A stretch of 31,909 nt of DNA from a virus, in IMG/VR virus record IMGVR_UViG_3300032249_001118, positions 1-31,909 of that record; one strand, written 5' to 3'. The notes beneath the pieces are model-generated. The model had not been told where the DNA came from, did no database searches, and saw nothing but the letters and a program-made list of their open reading frames with translations. The position numbers and the translations under genes are program-made. How positions within the stretch are numbered: position 1 is the stretch's first letter; each line of letters begins with the position of its first letter. Of this stretch, positions 8,370-15,866 are shown piece after piece.

Positions 8370-10151
8370 TTATCGACCTCCTGACGATTGAATGCGGGCT
8401 TCGGAATTGCGAGCGTTTGCGCGAGCGTTGTCGCGGATCTGGCCTTCGAATCGCTGCTGGAAGGTGGCGATTAGTTGCTTGTCGCGCCGATCGAGAGCTT
8501 CGTTGAGCGAAGCGACCGCTTGGTTGATAAGCGTCGTGTCGTCGCGCTGAACTTCGACAAGCAGTTTCCTTTCGTCTTGGAGACGAACCTCGATTTGTTT
8601 TCGTTGTCGCTCGGATGATCCAAGCGCGGCCTGCTCTTCGGCTCCGAAAAACTGATCAAAGCCAGCGGCATTGGCGTCTTGAATATCTCCGAAGCGAGCC
8701 ATTTCGTTTGTGCTCGACAAGCCAACGCCACGCAGCTTAGCGCGTTCGCTGCGAGTAAGCGATGCCGAGCCTTCTGCGTCGGCCTTGGTCTTGATCGCAA
8801 TGAGTTCCTGTTGCTCGGCTTTGGAAAGCTGGCCGAAGCGTTCCTTCGCAGTAAGCAACGAATTCTGCTCTGCACCGATCCGCTGCTTAACGAGGTCTAA
8901 TTCCTTCTCGGATGACTGAACGCGTTCTTGTGCGTCTTTCTTACGCTCGTCTGCGATCTGTCGTCGGATAGTTAGTTGCTCGCCCAAAGCAGATGTTTCG
9001 AGTTGTCCTAATCGTGCAATGCGTTCTGAAAACGCCTGCTGCTCGATGTCGTTCCGGGCGACCTCGCTGGATTGTGCCGCGATCTCCTCGGCAATCATCC
9101 GGCGCTTTTCGAGAATGCTGTTCAGCTTTTCGGCGGAAGTTGAAGCCGATCCGATGCGATCGTTTGCACCACCAACACGAGCGCCGAAGATATCGTCGGC
9201 CATTCCAACGCGGGCTGTCGTCATCCCGCGAACGGATTCTTCCATGTCGTACTGCGTATTAAATCGACCTTGAGCCCTTCCTAGATTGTTGCGCGATACT
9301 CGCTCGCGGGCTGTGTCTGATATGATCCCCCAGTTGATTCCGGCAAGGCTGTCGTTGACAGAATCGGAAGTGAAACTGTTGAAGTAATTGCTGTACCCTC
9401 GTGCGTCTGATGCGATCCCGATCGCGGTTCCGCCGATCGCTAATCCTACACCAAGAGGTGAAGCGAAACGCCCAAGGCCTGCTAGGCCGCCTGCTCCGCC
9501 TACAGACGACGCGCCGCCCGACGCGGCCCTCGCTGCACCGAGCCTAGCCTCGGCACCGATCTCCGCGTTGATTAACGCGATGTTGCGTGAGCGAGCCGCC
9601 TGTTCTGCGGCTGCGGTTGCAACCACGATCGCCCGATAGCCCTCAACCGCTTTGCTAACCGCTTGCCACGTTTTGACACCGCCGACAACCAGATCAAACG
9701 TACCTTGAACAACGACGAGCCCCTTGAGCAGCTTCTCGGTATTCTCCTCGCCGATCAAACCAAGCGCAGCAAACCCGCGACCAAAGCGGGCAACGCTTTC
9801 AGTGCCCTCAAAGAACGCCGATTTGATCGCTTCTTTCCCGCGTACTTGCTGGGCGGTGTAAGCCTCGTAGGCCTTCGCAAGGTCGTTGATCTTGCGCTCT
9901 TCGTCCTTCATGTATTGGACGCGCATCCGCCAGATCTCTTTGGCGTTTTGCTCCGCATCGCGGCGGCGGCGCTGCTCTTCGCGGGCGGTCGCTTCGGTCT
10001 TTTTACGTTCCGCCTCTTCGACCGTTTGTACTCGCTCCTTTGCGGCCTGCTTTTCCGCTGCAACAACAGCCTTACCAAACGCCTGGGCCTGCGCACCGTT
10101 GGCGCTGTCCTGGAGAATCTTAAGGCGATAGGTTACGGTTCGTTCGGCCAT
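8370..10151 (-). CDS. Tail tape measure protein (593 aa)
   Basis: The protein has long charged helical stretches rich in Ala, Glu, Lys, Arg and Gln (residues about 25-105 and 340-490), typical of tape measure coiled coils. A hydrophobic Gly/Ala region (about 225-255, SPLGVGLAIGGTAIGIAS) lies between them; such segments are thought to enter the host membrane on DNA ejection. At 593 residues, the family rule of about 0.15 nm per residue would give a fairly short tail of roughly 90 nm. The ATG overlaps the stop of the frameshift extension (TAATG at 10153-10149), so it is coupled to the chaperone pair, as in lambda-like phages. No lysozyme or peptidase domain was noticed in it. Confidence 0.85.
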   Translation of the reverse strand: MAERTVTYRLKILQDSANGAQAQAFGKAVVAAEKQAAKERVQTVEEAERKKTEATAREEQRRRRDAEQNAKEIWRMRVQYMKDEERKINDLAKAYEAYTAQQVRGKEAIKSAFFEGTESVARFGRGFAALGLIGEENTEKLLKGLVVVQGTFDLVVGGVKTWQAVSKAVEGYRAIVVATAAAEQAARSRNIALINAEIGAEARLGAARAASGGASSVGGAGGLAGLGRFASPLGVGLAIGGTAIGIASDARGYSNYFNSFTSDSVNDSLAGINWGIISDTARERVSRNNLGRAQGRFNTQYDMEESVRGMTTARVGMADDIFGARVGGANDRIGSASTSAEKLNSILEKRRMIAEEIAAQSSEVARNDIEQQAFSERIARLGQLETSALGEQLTIRRQIADERKKDAQERVQSSEKELDLVKQRIGAEQNSLLTAKERFGQLSKAEQQELIAIKTKADAEGSASLTRSERAKLRGVGLSSTNEMARFGDIQDANAAGFDQFFGAEEQAALGSSERQRKQIEVRLQDERKLLVEVQRDDTTLINQAVASLNEALDRRDKQLIATFQQRFEGQIRDNARANARNSEARIQSSGGR

Positions 10152-10561
10152 TAGTGTTTCAGTCGCTGGAGGACGCTCAGGAGAACTTCGTTTTGGGCGG
10201 CGTGCTGCTCCGCTCGATCATGGCGACGCAGCAGTGAATCGATAATGCTCAAGTGCTTTTGGAGTAATCCGTCGTCGGCCTCCTCGGGGTTTAGTGCTCG
10301 GCCAAACGTTCCTCTGGATCGCATGTACAGCCGAAAGGTTTTGACGTTGGGTAACGTCAATTTCAACTGCTCGGCCCGCTCGGGTGATTGCTTTGGACAT
10401 TGGTTGCAAGGCGGCGGTTGCTTTTCGGTTCGCTCTTGCGGCTTACCTCCTCGCATGCAAGGCTTGCACGTTTTGATGTCGTACACATAGCGTTTGCAAT
10501 CGTTGCAATCGAGGGCTGCGTGCTGCGGGTGCTCCAGCAACAACGACAGCCCGTCAATTAG
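10151..10561 (-). CDS. T-extension of the tail assembly chaperone, made by -1 frameshift; zinc-ribbon-like
   Basis: This frame has no good start of its own (only a TTG at 10543 without Shine-Dalgarno). It is open upstream to the slippery site at 10561-10567, where a -1 shift joins it to the upstream chaperone gene. The extension adds 136 residues beginning LIDGLSLLLEHPQ. It contains CNDC and CKPC, ten residues apart (C-x2-C-x10-C-x2-C), then CNQCPK, so it likely binds zinc. The rest is helical (LKLTLPNVKTFRLYMRSRG, LLQKHLSIIDSLLRRHDRA). By analogy with lambda gpGT, the long form would bind the tail tube protein and the tape measure during assembly. Zinc-ribbon T domains are not part of the lambda version. 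The fusion would be about 281 residues with the TTG start at 10995. Confidence 0.75.
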   Translation of the reverse strand, partial: LIDGLSLLLEHPQHAALDCNDCKRYVYDIKTCKPCMRGGKPQERTEKQPPPCNQCPKQSPERAEQLKLTLPNVKTFRLYMRSRGTFGRALNPEEADDGLLQKHLSIIDSLLRRHDRAEQHAAQNEVLLSVLQRLKH

Positions 10562-10567
10562 TTTTTT
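10513..10567 (-). promoter_or_regulatory. -1 programmed ribosomal frameshift signal (slippery A AAA AAC plus stem-loop)
   Basis: On the - strand the heptamer A AAA AAC (10567-10561) is in the correct zero frame (GAA AAA AAC TAA). The zero-frame stop TAA follows at once. After 8 bases comes GGGCTG (10552-10547), which can pair with CAGCCC (10518-10513). Inside that loop TGCTG can pair with CAGCA. Slippery site, spacing and structure are as expected for -1 frameshifting in tail chaperone genes, and the -1 frame stays open to the tape measure start. Confidence 0.82.
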
Positions 10568-10995
10568 TCTGCTGCGGTCTCCCTTGCCAATCCGGGCAAC
10601 TGGCCCGCCACTTCAGCCTCAAGATCCTTGATGTAATCGCTCGCCTCTTCCGGCGTGGCGGTTTCCTCGATGTCCGAAGGTTCAAGGCCTGCGATCACGC
10701 GATAGAGCCGATGCAAGAGCTTGTAAGGAAGTCTTCGCACCGATTCGAACGCGATCTCGACAGGCTTTTCACTCGAGTCGATTTCGCTCCACGAGACAAG
10801 CTGCTTCGTAACAGCGCTAGCAACCAGATGTAATCCGGTTGCGGCGCTCTTGGCCTTCTCGCTGGACTCCTGGATCGCTTCGACCTGCTCTGCCAAAAGC
10901 GGTCGATAGCTGCCGCTCAAACCTTCGTGGATGCCCTCCATCGGTGCGATGAAAAACGTGCGGGTGTAACCGTCGCGGATAATGTTGCGAGTCAA
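10558..10995 (-). CDS. Tail assembly chaperone, short form (gpG analogue, 145 aa)
   Basis: The start chosen is TTG at 10995, since CGGAGG lies six bases upstream and this keeps the gene clear of the tail tube stop. A GTG at 11037 is the longer option and would overlap that gene. The product is mainly helical and acidic (LAEQVEAIQESSEKAKSA, SDIEETATPEEASDYIKDLE), as in other tail chaperones. It lies between the tail tube and tape measure genes, where G/GT pairs are found. The last codons GAA AAA AAC TAA form the slippery site described above. The short form should be the abundant one. It would coat the tape measure and help the tube protein polymerise; it is not part of the virion in known cases. 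Confidence 0.78.
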   Translation of the reverse strand: MTRNIIRDGYTRTFFIAPMEGIHEGLSGSYRPLLAEQVEAIQESSEKAKSAATGLHLVASAVTKQLVSWSEIDSSEKPVEIAFESVRRLPYKLLHRLYRVIAGLEPSDIEETATPEEASDYIKDLEAEVAGQLPGLARETAAEKN

Positions 10996-11015
10996 AACAG
11001 CCTCCGAAATCAAAA

Positions 11016-11879
11016 CTAAACCTTGGTGAACTTGCACTCCGAGTTGGTTCCGTTATGGAACGACTGGTAAGCAAGCGGGAGCTTCAATTCATCCCGCCCA
11101 GGGATATCGACGCCCACCGCGGGAGCCTTTAGGTTTCCAAATGCGATCGTGTAGGTCGTGGTTCCATCTGTGATTGCCAGCGAACCGGCATAGCCAGTTA
11201 CAGCGACATCGTAAAGCGCGTTGGAGTCACCGAACATCAAAGAGGTTTCGAGGGTTACGATTCGGTCTTTGGGAACGATCGCGGTACGGGTCAACGAGTT
11301 GAGAAAACGATCTCCATCGAGCATGTTGTCGATGGTAAGTCGAAATCGTTCTGGTTGATAGGCAACGCTATTGAGCGTTAGGGTGATCCCAGAGAACACA
11401 AAGAAGTTATCCGTAGGGATGGACAAGGTTGGAAACGTACCGGAGTTGCCTTCGGTCTCGGTTTGGCCGACAAGAGACAAGGTCCAGACTAGCGGCTGTC
11501 CTGGTGATCCCTCGATAACGCAACGGTTCACATAGCATCCAGCATAGGTATAAACCTTTTGAACCTTGTCGATGCAGACAAAACGACCAGTGAGCGCATT
11601 GGCTACGTCAGTCACTCCGCCGGATGTGGTCCCGCCCAAGATCCAAGGCAAAAGCAAATCGATCTCAGTAACGCTTGGGTTCATCACGATGTCGCCAGAA
11701 ATGTCTTGGCGAACCTCGCGAGCGCGATAACTGAACCGCGATCGCGATCCTCGAACGCCCTCGCCGTAAGCAAACGTTTCTTGCTTTTTCAGTGTCGAGG
11801 ACAAGAACTCGAACCGGGCGGTAACCGGATCAGCGGTATGGATACCAAGTTGAGCGGCATAGCCTTGTACGGGAGCCAT
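11016..11879 (-). CDS. Major tail tube protein (287 aa)
   Basis: This beta-rich, soluble 287-residue protein lies directly upstream of the chaperone pair, which is the standard position of the siphophage tail tube gene. The sequence pattern fits the family: an N-terminal QLGIHTADPVTARFEFLSS, a loop region, SGDIVMNPSVTEIDLLLPWILGG, and in the second half FSGITLTLNSVAYQPERFRLTIDN and the NSLTRTAIVPKDRIVTLE strand that often closes the tube domain. TDGTTTYTIAFGNLKAP near the end may be an added beta-domain. Hexamers would stack into the tail tube around the tape measure. The assignment is by position and pattern, not by a named motif. Confidence 0.72.
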   Translation of the reverse strand: MAPVQGYAAQLGIHTADPVTARFEFLSSTLKKQETFAYGEGVRGSRSRFSYRAREVRQDISGDIVMNPSVTEIDLLLPWILGGTTSGGVTDVANALTGRFVCIDKVQKVYTYAGCYVNRCVIEGSPGQPLVWTLSLVGQTETEGNSGTFPTLSIPTDNFFVFSGITLTLNSVAYQPERFRLTIDNMLDGDRFLNSLTRTAIVPKDRIVTLETSLMFGDSNALYDVAVTGYAGSLAITDGTTTYTIAFGNLKAPAVGVDIPGRDELKLPLAYQSFHNGTNSECKFTKV

Positions 11880-11882
11880 TGC

Positions 11883-12344
11883 TTAGCTTCCTTCTCTTGC
11901 AAAACAGCGGGCAGTGAATGAGGTCATGTCGTATTGGTTGCGGAAGGCGTTTTCATCGAGCACGATACGCGGCTCGATCGCGACGCGCCACACTCCCGCC
12001 GAGTTGATGCGGATCTCACGCAAAGCGTCCATCGCCTTCTGTCGCCAGTAGGTGAGTTGGTCGAGTTGCGTTTCGCTTTTGTTGTTGCGGTCGGTCTTTT
12101 GAAAAATCAGGATTCCGACACCGTAGCCCACATCGTCTCGCCTGGTTGTGGCAAGGGTGCGGGTATCCTCGACCGGAACGATAAAAATGCCTGGTCCGGT
12201 TTCCTCAGTGACGTTCCAAGGATTCTTTCGGATCATCATCTTGGCATCGGTGATCTTGTAGTCAGCGGACGAGCTTGTACCGATAGCCGCCTGCAAAAGC
12301 GATTGAATCTGGGTTGCGATCGCCATCCACGCGGAGTAGGTCAT
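11883..12344 (-). CDS. Tail terminator / tail completion candidate (153 aa)
   Basis: This alpha/beta protein of 153 residues sits between a virion-morphogenesis gene and the tail tube gene, where lambda gpU-type tail terminators are found. It starts with a helix (YSAWMAIATQIQSLLQAAI), followed by alternating strands (GPGIFIVPVED, VGYGVGILIFQKTD), a helix (LDQLTYWRQKAMDALRE) and closing strands (WRVAIEPRIVLDE, MTSFTARCFARE). This order fits the gpU-like fold. The ATG overlaps the previous stop by 4 bases. It would cap the tail tube as a ring and form the tail side of the head-tail joint. No diagnostic residue was recognised. Confidence 0.55.
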   Translation of the reverse strand: MTYSAWMAIATQIQSLLQAAIGTSSSADYKITDAKMMIRKNPWNVTEETGPGIFIVPVEDTRTLATTRRDDVGYGVGILIFQKTDRNNKSETQLDQLTYWRQKAMDALREIRINSAGVWRVAIEPRIVLDENAFRNQYDMTSFTARCFAREGS

Positions 12345-12784
12345 TTGACGTCCTCCAATCGCTTCAGGCCTGCCTCGGCGATTTGGTCGTCGATCACCTG
12401 GAGGCTCTTCTCGGGTGCGCCCATGTACTCGCGCTGCGGCATTCGGCTTGAGCCGTAGTTATGAACGCCCGCGTAAGGCACGCCCGATACTCCAAGCACC
12501 AACTGCTGCGGCTCAACGATGGTCAGGCTTCCGCCGCCACCGGTCGCCGCTTCCATCAATCGCATCGTATCGATCAAGAGCGGGTGGCCATCGCCGACCA
12601 CCTTACGAGGCGGCCACGATCCACCTTCGGGATTGGACGATTTAGCAAAGTTCTCCCAAACGCCATCGAGGACGGTGTTGCGAATTACTCCTGAAAGCTC
12701 GGGAGTAAAATCTGCACTTTCAAGCATGCGAGAGAGTCGTGAAGCATGCGCGGAGAACTCTTCGAATTGAATTTCATCGCTCAT
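12341..12784 (-). CDS. Phage virion morphogenesis protein (tail completion, gpS/Mu gpG-like, 147 aa)
   Basis: The pattern of the virion morphogenesis family is visible: SNPEGGSWPPRK, followed by HPLLIDTMRLMEAATGG, then LGVSGVPYAGVHNYGSSRMPQREYM and a final helix. The W.P.k...HPLL.dTg.L and YA..Hn.G....P.R.fmG elements are the family hallmarks. Such proteins complete the tail and help join it to the head. It overlaps the next gene by 4 bases (ATGA) and lies 3 bases after the previous one, within the connector block. Length is normal for the family. Confidence 0.78.
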   Translation of the reverse strand: MSDEIQFEEFSAHASRLSRMLESADFTPELSGVIRNTVLDGVWENFAKSSNPEGGSWPPRKVVGDGHPLLIDTMRLMEAATGGGGSLTIVEPQQLVLGVSGVPYAGVHNYGSSRMPQREYMGAPEKSLQVIDDQIAEAGLKRLEDVK

Positions 12785-12787
12785 GAT

Positions 12788-13114
12788 TTATGCCTCCCTT
12801 CTGCATTGCAGCCGCATTTGAGCCCCATCAGGACGACGCGAGAGAACACCGATAATCGTGTAATCCACGCCACCGACCGTAAGCACTCCGTTGATACGCG
12901 GCTCGACGTCGAGCGTTTCGAGCCAGATCGTAATCGGTACGTCCCTGGGTGAAACGCCGAAGCCGCCTGCGTAATCGCTTCGCGTGAACGAGCCGATGCG
13001 AATCTTGACGCTGCCATAGGCGGGAGTCGTTGCGTCTGGCAAAGTGTACTGAGCATTGTCGACGCCCTCGACGTGCTGCCAGTCGCCGGAATAATCCACG
13101 GAGTACACTGCCAC
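12788..13114 (-). CDS. Head-tail connector / head closure candidate (108 aa)
   Basis: A small beta-rich protein of 108 residues in the connector block. GVLTVGGVDYTIIGVLSRRPDGAQ and the closing MRLQCRREA resemble the strand-turn-strand end of SPP1 gp16/lambda gpFII-type head closure proteins, and PRDVPITIWLETLDVEPRINGV precedes it as a long hairpin. Position between the 88-residue gene and the virion morphogenesis gene supports a role at the head-tail joint. The family assignment is by pattern and position only. Confidence 0.5.
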   Translation of the reverse strand: MAVYSVDYSGDWQHVEGVDNAQYTLPDATTPAYGSVKIRIGSFTRSDYAGGFGVSPRDVPITIWLETLDVEPRINGVLTVGGVDYTIIGVLSRRPDGAQMRLQCRREA

Positions 13115-13117
13115 GGC

Positions 13118-13384
13118 TTATGTCCATTCCTGGGTCTCGTAGACACCGAAATCGCCAGCATCCGCCGACGCTTCAATCTCAAGAAGTCCAATCGTCTCAG
13201 TGAGATCCTTGAACTCCTTGAGCAAGCTCTCGCGATAACCGACATGATCAATCGACAACCCGTCGCCGTTGCTGTTGGGCTTGCCGCCCGCCTTGGCACT
13301 AGACATTGCCGCAAGCTCTGCCGCAACGTTAGCGCGGCGCGTCTTAAGGTTTGCCAGTATGGTTGCCGATGAGGTGTCGGTCAT
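13118..13384 (-). CDS. Small helical protein in head-tail connector block (gpW-like position, 88 aa)
   Basis: The 88-residue product has two helices (SATILANLKTRRANVAAELAAM and YRESLLKEFKDLTETIGLLE) joined by a Gly/Asn-rich turn and a short hairpin (DGLSIDHVG), a layout similar to gpW-type head completion proteins or helix-hairpin adaptors. The hairpin plus second helix (sidhvgYRESLLKE..DL) is the most family-like part. It is encoded three bases upstream of the connector gene. No function can be claimed beyond probable involvement in head completion. Confidence 0.45.
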   Translation of the reverse strand: MTDTSSATILANLKTRRANVAAELAAMSSAKAGGKPNSNGDGLSIDHVGYRESLLKEFKDLTETIGLLEIEASADAGDFGVYETQEWT

Positions 13385-13386
13385 AG

Positions 13387-13740
13387 CTAATCCTGAACCA
13401 GCACAACGTCGAATTGCAGCTTATGAATCGTGTCGCGTTCGATGCCTTGAGCTTCGATCAGTAAAGCGATCGCGCTTGGTTCATCGACCGCGTCAACTTG
13501 AATTGGCGGATCTTCTTTGCCGCGAACGCTCACAAGAAATCGCTTCAACGGTGTTGGCTTGGCGAAGTCTTTGATGTACCGGGCTGGGTCGATGTCGTCG
13601 ACCGTTTTATTGTTGGCCTTGGCGTACTCTTCGATCTCTTTTCGAAGGTCGCTTGGACGGAAGATCGATGGAACGGGCGTTGCGGCTTCTGCAACTTCTG
13701 CAACTGAAGGTTCAACAACTGCTTCATCTACGCTCGACAT
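13387..13740 (-). CDS. Unknown protein after the major capsid gene (117 aa)
   Basis: Not recognised. The first 25 residues are low-complexity Val/Ala/Glu-rich (VVEPSVAEVAEAATPVP). Then comes a helix (SDLRKEIEEYAKANNKTVDDID) and a compact alpha/beta part (FLVSVRGKEDPPIQVDAVDEPSAIALLIEAQGI, LQFDVVLVQD). It is the first gene after the terminator that follows the capsid gene, so it is probably made at lower level than the capsid protein. Position suggests a head or connector component. No metal site, membrane segment or repeat is visible. Confidence 0.5.
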   Translation of the reverse strand: MSSVDEAVVEPSVAEVAEAATPVPSIFRPSDLRKEIEEYAKANNKTVDDIDPARYIKDFAKPTPLKRFLVSVRGKEDPPIQVDAVDEPSAIALLIEAQGIERDTIHKLQFDVVLVQD

Positions 13741-13769
13741 AACAGCCTCACTAAACTCAGTAACGAAAC

Positions 13770-13811
13770 AAAAAACGCCCGCCCACGAATCGCTAGCTTC
13801 GCAAGCGGGCG
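13770..13811 (-). terminator. Intrinsic terminator after the major capsid gene
   Basis: On the - strand CGCCCGC (13811-13805) pairs with GCGGGCG (13782-13776). An inner GCGAA/TTCGT pairing extends the hairpin, and a run of six T follows (13775-13770). It lies 26 bases after the capsid stop codon, in the only sizeable gap of this block. It would attenuate transcription into connector and tail genes and keep capsid mRNA high. Confidence 0.75.
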
Positions 13812-13836
13812 CTGGTAGCGAATGGCACGTCTGCGA

Positions 13837-15000
13837 CTATGCCGTATTGCGTACAACTGCTCGTGGCTCTAGGCAGGCCACGGTTCCTCGTTCCGAAGCC
13901 TTGAACTGCGAAACAATGTCGCGTTCAAATTCGGCCTGCGAGTTGACGGGAGCCTGAACCACTTGGATCGGCCAGTTTTCCATGTAAGCGAATGCTTGCT
14001 TGAAATCGCCCATGTACCAACTCGTCGAAGAACCGGATCGGCTCTTGACGTATGGGCTGGACAGCACTTCAAAATTGCCAGGAAGCGGCGATGCCGAATA
14101 GGTATTGGTGTTGGTACTCGTCGTTTGGCGAACCGTGGTTGCGGTCAGCAATCGACGAGCGGTCATCACCAAAGCACCCGGAACAAGCACCTGATAACCA
14201 TTGAGCACGATCGGCTCGCCGGTGTTCGGATCGGTCAGATCCTCGAACGCCAATAGCGCGTTTTCGATGTCCGAAAAGTCGGCCAGCGCGTTGGTGGCTA
14301 CGAGGTTGTCGAAATCGTGGTTGCCGGAGTTATCGCCGTAAGTTGCGATCACGCCGCGGCCCTTGCGGTTGTAGAGGCTCGTCACCCCAACCGCCGCGTC
14401 GATGATTCGCTTCTCTTTGTTCATCGCAAGCGTTTCCGCTACCTTGCTGGCGCGGTCGAGAAGCTGACCGGTGCGATCGAAGAAGATCGCTTCTTTGGTC
14501 ACCTCGACCATGATGCCGCGCTTGGTTGTCTGCGGCGTTTCGACATAGTCTTCGTTCACGCCCGCGCGAGGATACGGTGAGCCTTCCTGGATCGAATCGA
14601 CGTCATCGCTGAGCATCGAGATACCAGCAATCTTCTCACCCGAAAACGACGTCGAAACAGTTCGGCACAGACTCGAACCGATCAGAGCAGGGCTATTGAA
14701 CGCCTGCAGAAAGGTCGAGTAAATGATCTGGCCGGTGATGTTCGAAAACGTCGCCGTGTTGATGTTGGATTCGTGCAGGTGAATCCCGCTTTGGAATCCG
14801 CCGACCTTGCGAGGATTCCAACTGTTGATGATCTCGCGACCATCCTCAACGAAGTGCTCAAACGTCTCGCGGAGCGAAACGTGCTCGGGCTTGAAATCGC
14901 CGCTCTCAAGACCCTTGTGAAAGCTCTCCCAGAACTTGTGCTCGTTCTTTTCTTTCACGCGGGCGCGGAAGTGTCGTGCTTCTTCTTTTGCCACAAACAT
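13837..15000 (-). CDS. Major capsid protein (HK97 fold, 387 aa)
   Basis: Features of an HK97-type capsid protein are visible in order: a helical N-terminal arm (ARHFRARVKEKNEHKFWESFHKGLE), an E-loop-like stretch, an A-domain region (DFSDIENALLAFEDLTDPNTGEPIVLNGYQVLVPGALVMTARRLL in parts), and the characteristic end YMGDFKQAFAYMENWPIQVVQAP, then FERDIVSQFKASERGTVACLEPRAVVR. The last segment, where a strand is followed by a statement of P-domain residues and a short C-terminus, is common to major head proteins. AAGGAATT lies seven bases upstream of the ATG. The gene follows the protease-scaffold and candidate decoration genes and is followed by a terminator, as expected for the most abundant virion protein. 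Confidence 0.88.
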   Translation of the reverse strand: MFVAKEEARHFRARVKEKNEHKFWESFHKGLESGDFKPEHVSLRETFEHFVEDGREIINSWNPRKVGGFQSGIHLHESNINTATFSNITGQIIYSTFLQAFNSPALIGSSLCRTVSTSFSGEKIAGISMLSDDVDSIQEGSPYPRAGVNEDYVETPQTTKRGIMVEVTKEAIFFDRTGQLLDRASKVAETLAMNKEKRIIDAAVGVTSLYNRKGRGVIATYGDNSGNHDFDNLVATNALADFSDIENALLAFEDLTDPNTGEPIVLNGYQVLVPGALVMTARRLLTATTVRQTTSTNTNTYSASPLPGNFEVLSSPYVKSRSGSSTSWYMGDFKQAFAYMENWPIQVVQAPVNSQAEFERDIVSQFKASERGTVACLEPRAVVRNTA

Positions 15001-15086
15001 GGCTTGAAATTCCTTGCGCCTCCGAAAATTGTGACAGTCAAAGTGACAACGAACCGCCGCGCCACATTGCGTGTTTCTTTAAATGC

Positions 15087-15809
15087 TTACTGCCGGACTT
15101 GTTGAGCCCACCAATAATCGAGGTTGAGTGGTTGCTGCGCTGCAGTGCCATTCTTAACTCCGACAACCATTTGCGCTTCGGTTGCAGCGGAGTAAGAAGC
15201 CTCGCCGATGTCGTAGACCAGCACGCCATCGATGTAAAACTCGACGCGGCAGCTTGTGCTGCTAATCGGGTAGATATCAATTCGGAGCGTTTGGTACGCA
15301 GATCCACCAGCGGTGTAAAGCAACTTGGTTCGGCTGTTTGCCACGGTCAACGGAACGATGGTTTGCGAAGCACCGTTGCTGTAGCAAACACGCCACGTTG
15401 TTTCACCGTCGATCTTGTAGAAGATCGCGCCAGAGAAGTTCGCATCCGGGCCAGCACCGTTGTCTTGGAGTGTGTTGGCTGCAACAGCATCCATCACACC
15501 AAACAAAATGTTCGCTGCGTTGGTTGCCGCTTCGGTGAACTGGATTCGTGCTTCAACGGTGAGCGGCTTGTTATTGGCAATCAACAAGCACTCTCGAGTG
15601 GTCGCCAAGTACGCTTCGTCGTTGTCAGCGATCGTACCGTCAGATGGGTTTAGCTGAACGATGCCGCCGATACCATCAACAAGAGCCGCGGTTCCGGTAT
15701 CTGTCAAAGTCGCAGCGTACTTTGCTGTTCCGTAGTCAGCGAAATCGTCGAAGAAAATAAAGTTGCGGTACAGCGCCAAAGCGATTGGGTTGAAGTGAAT
15801 CGAACGCAT
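15087..15809 (-). CDS. Candidate capsid decoration protein with jelly-roll (lectin-like) features (240 aa)
   Basis: The gene sits between protease and capsid genes, the classic place for a decoration protein such as lambda gpD, but the product is much larger (240 residues). It reads as a concanavalin A-like jelly roll: FIFFDDFADYG at the start, NKPLTVEARIQFTEAATNAANILFGVMDA, ATTWRVCY-type strands, then QTLRIDIYPISSTSCRVEFYIDGVLVYDIG and QMVVGVKNGT, the V.f.iDG......G signature of LamG-type folds. A good ribosome site (AAGGGAGC, 8 bases upstream) suggests strong expression. It may bind glycans from the capsid surface or simply stabilise the shell. It may instead be a minor head protein; the fold assignment is by eye. 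Confidence 0.6.
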   Translation of the reverse strand: MRSIHFNPIALALYRNFIFFDDFADYGTAKYAATLTDTGTAALVDGIGGIVQLNPSDGTIADNDEAYLATTRECLLIANNKPLTVEARIQFTEAATNAANILFGVMDAVAANTLQDNGAGPDANFSGAIFYKIDGETTWRVCYSNGASQTIVPLTVANSRTKLLYTAGGSAYQTLRIDIYPISSTSCRVEFYIDGVLVYDIGEASYSAATEAQMVVGVKNGTAAQQPLNLDYWWAQQVRQ

Positions 15810-15866
15810 TTCTCAAAGCTCCCTTAGTGTTTTGTCCTAGCCCCCGGATTTAACCGCCGCGAGCCA

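Noticed and set aside
15001-15086. Possible promoter upstream of the capsid gene (TTGTCA/TTGACT on the - strand)
   Set aside because: No -10 element at the right distance; only the ribosome site is convincing.
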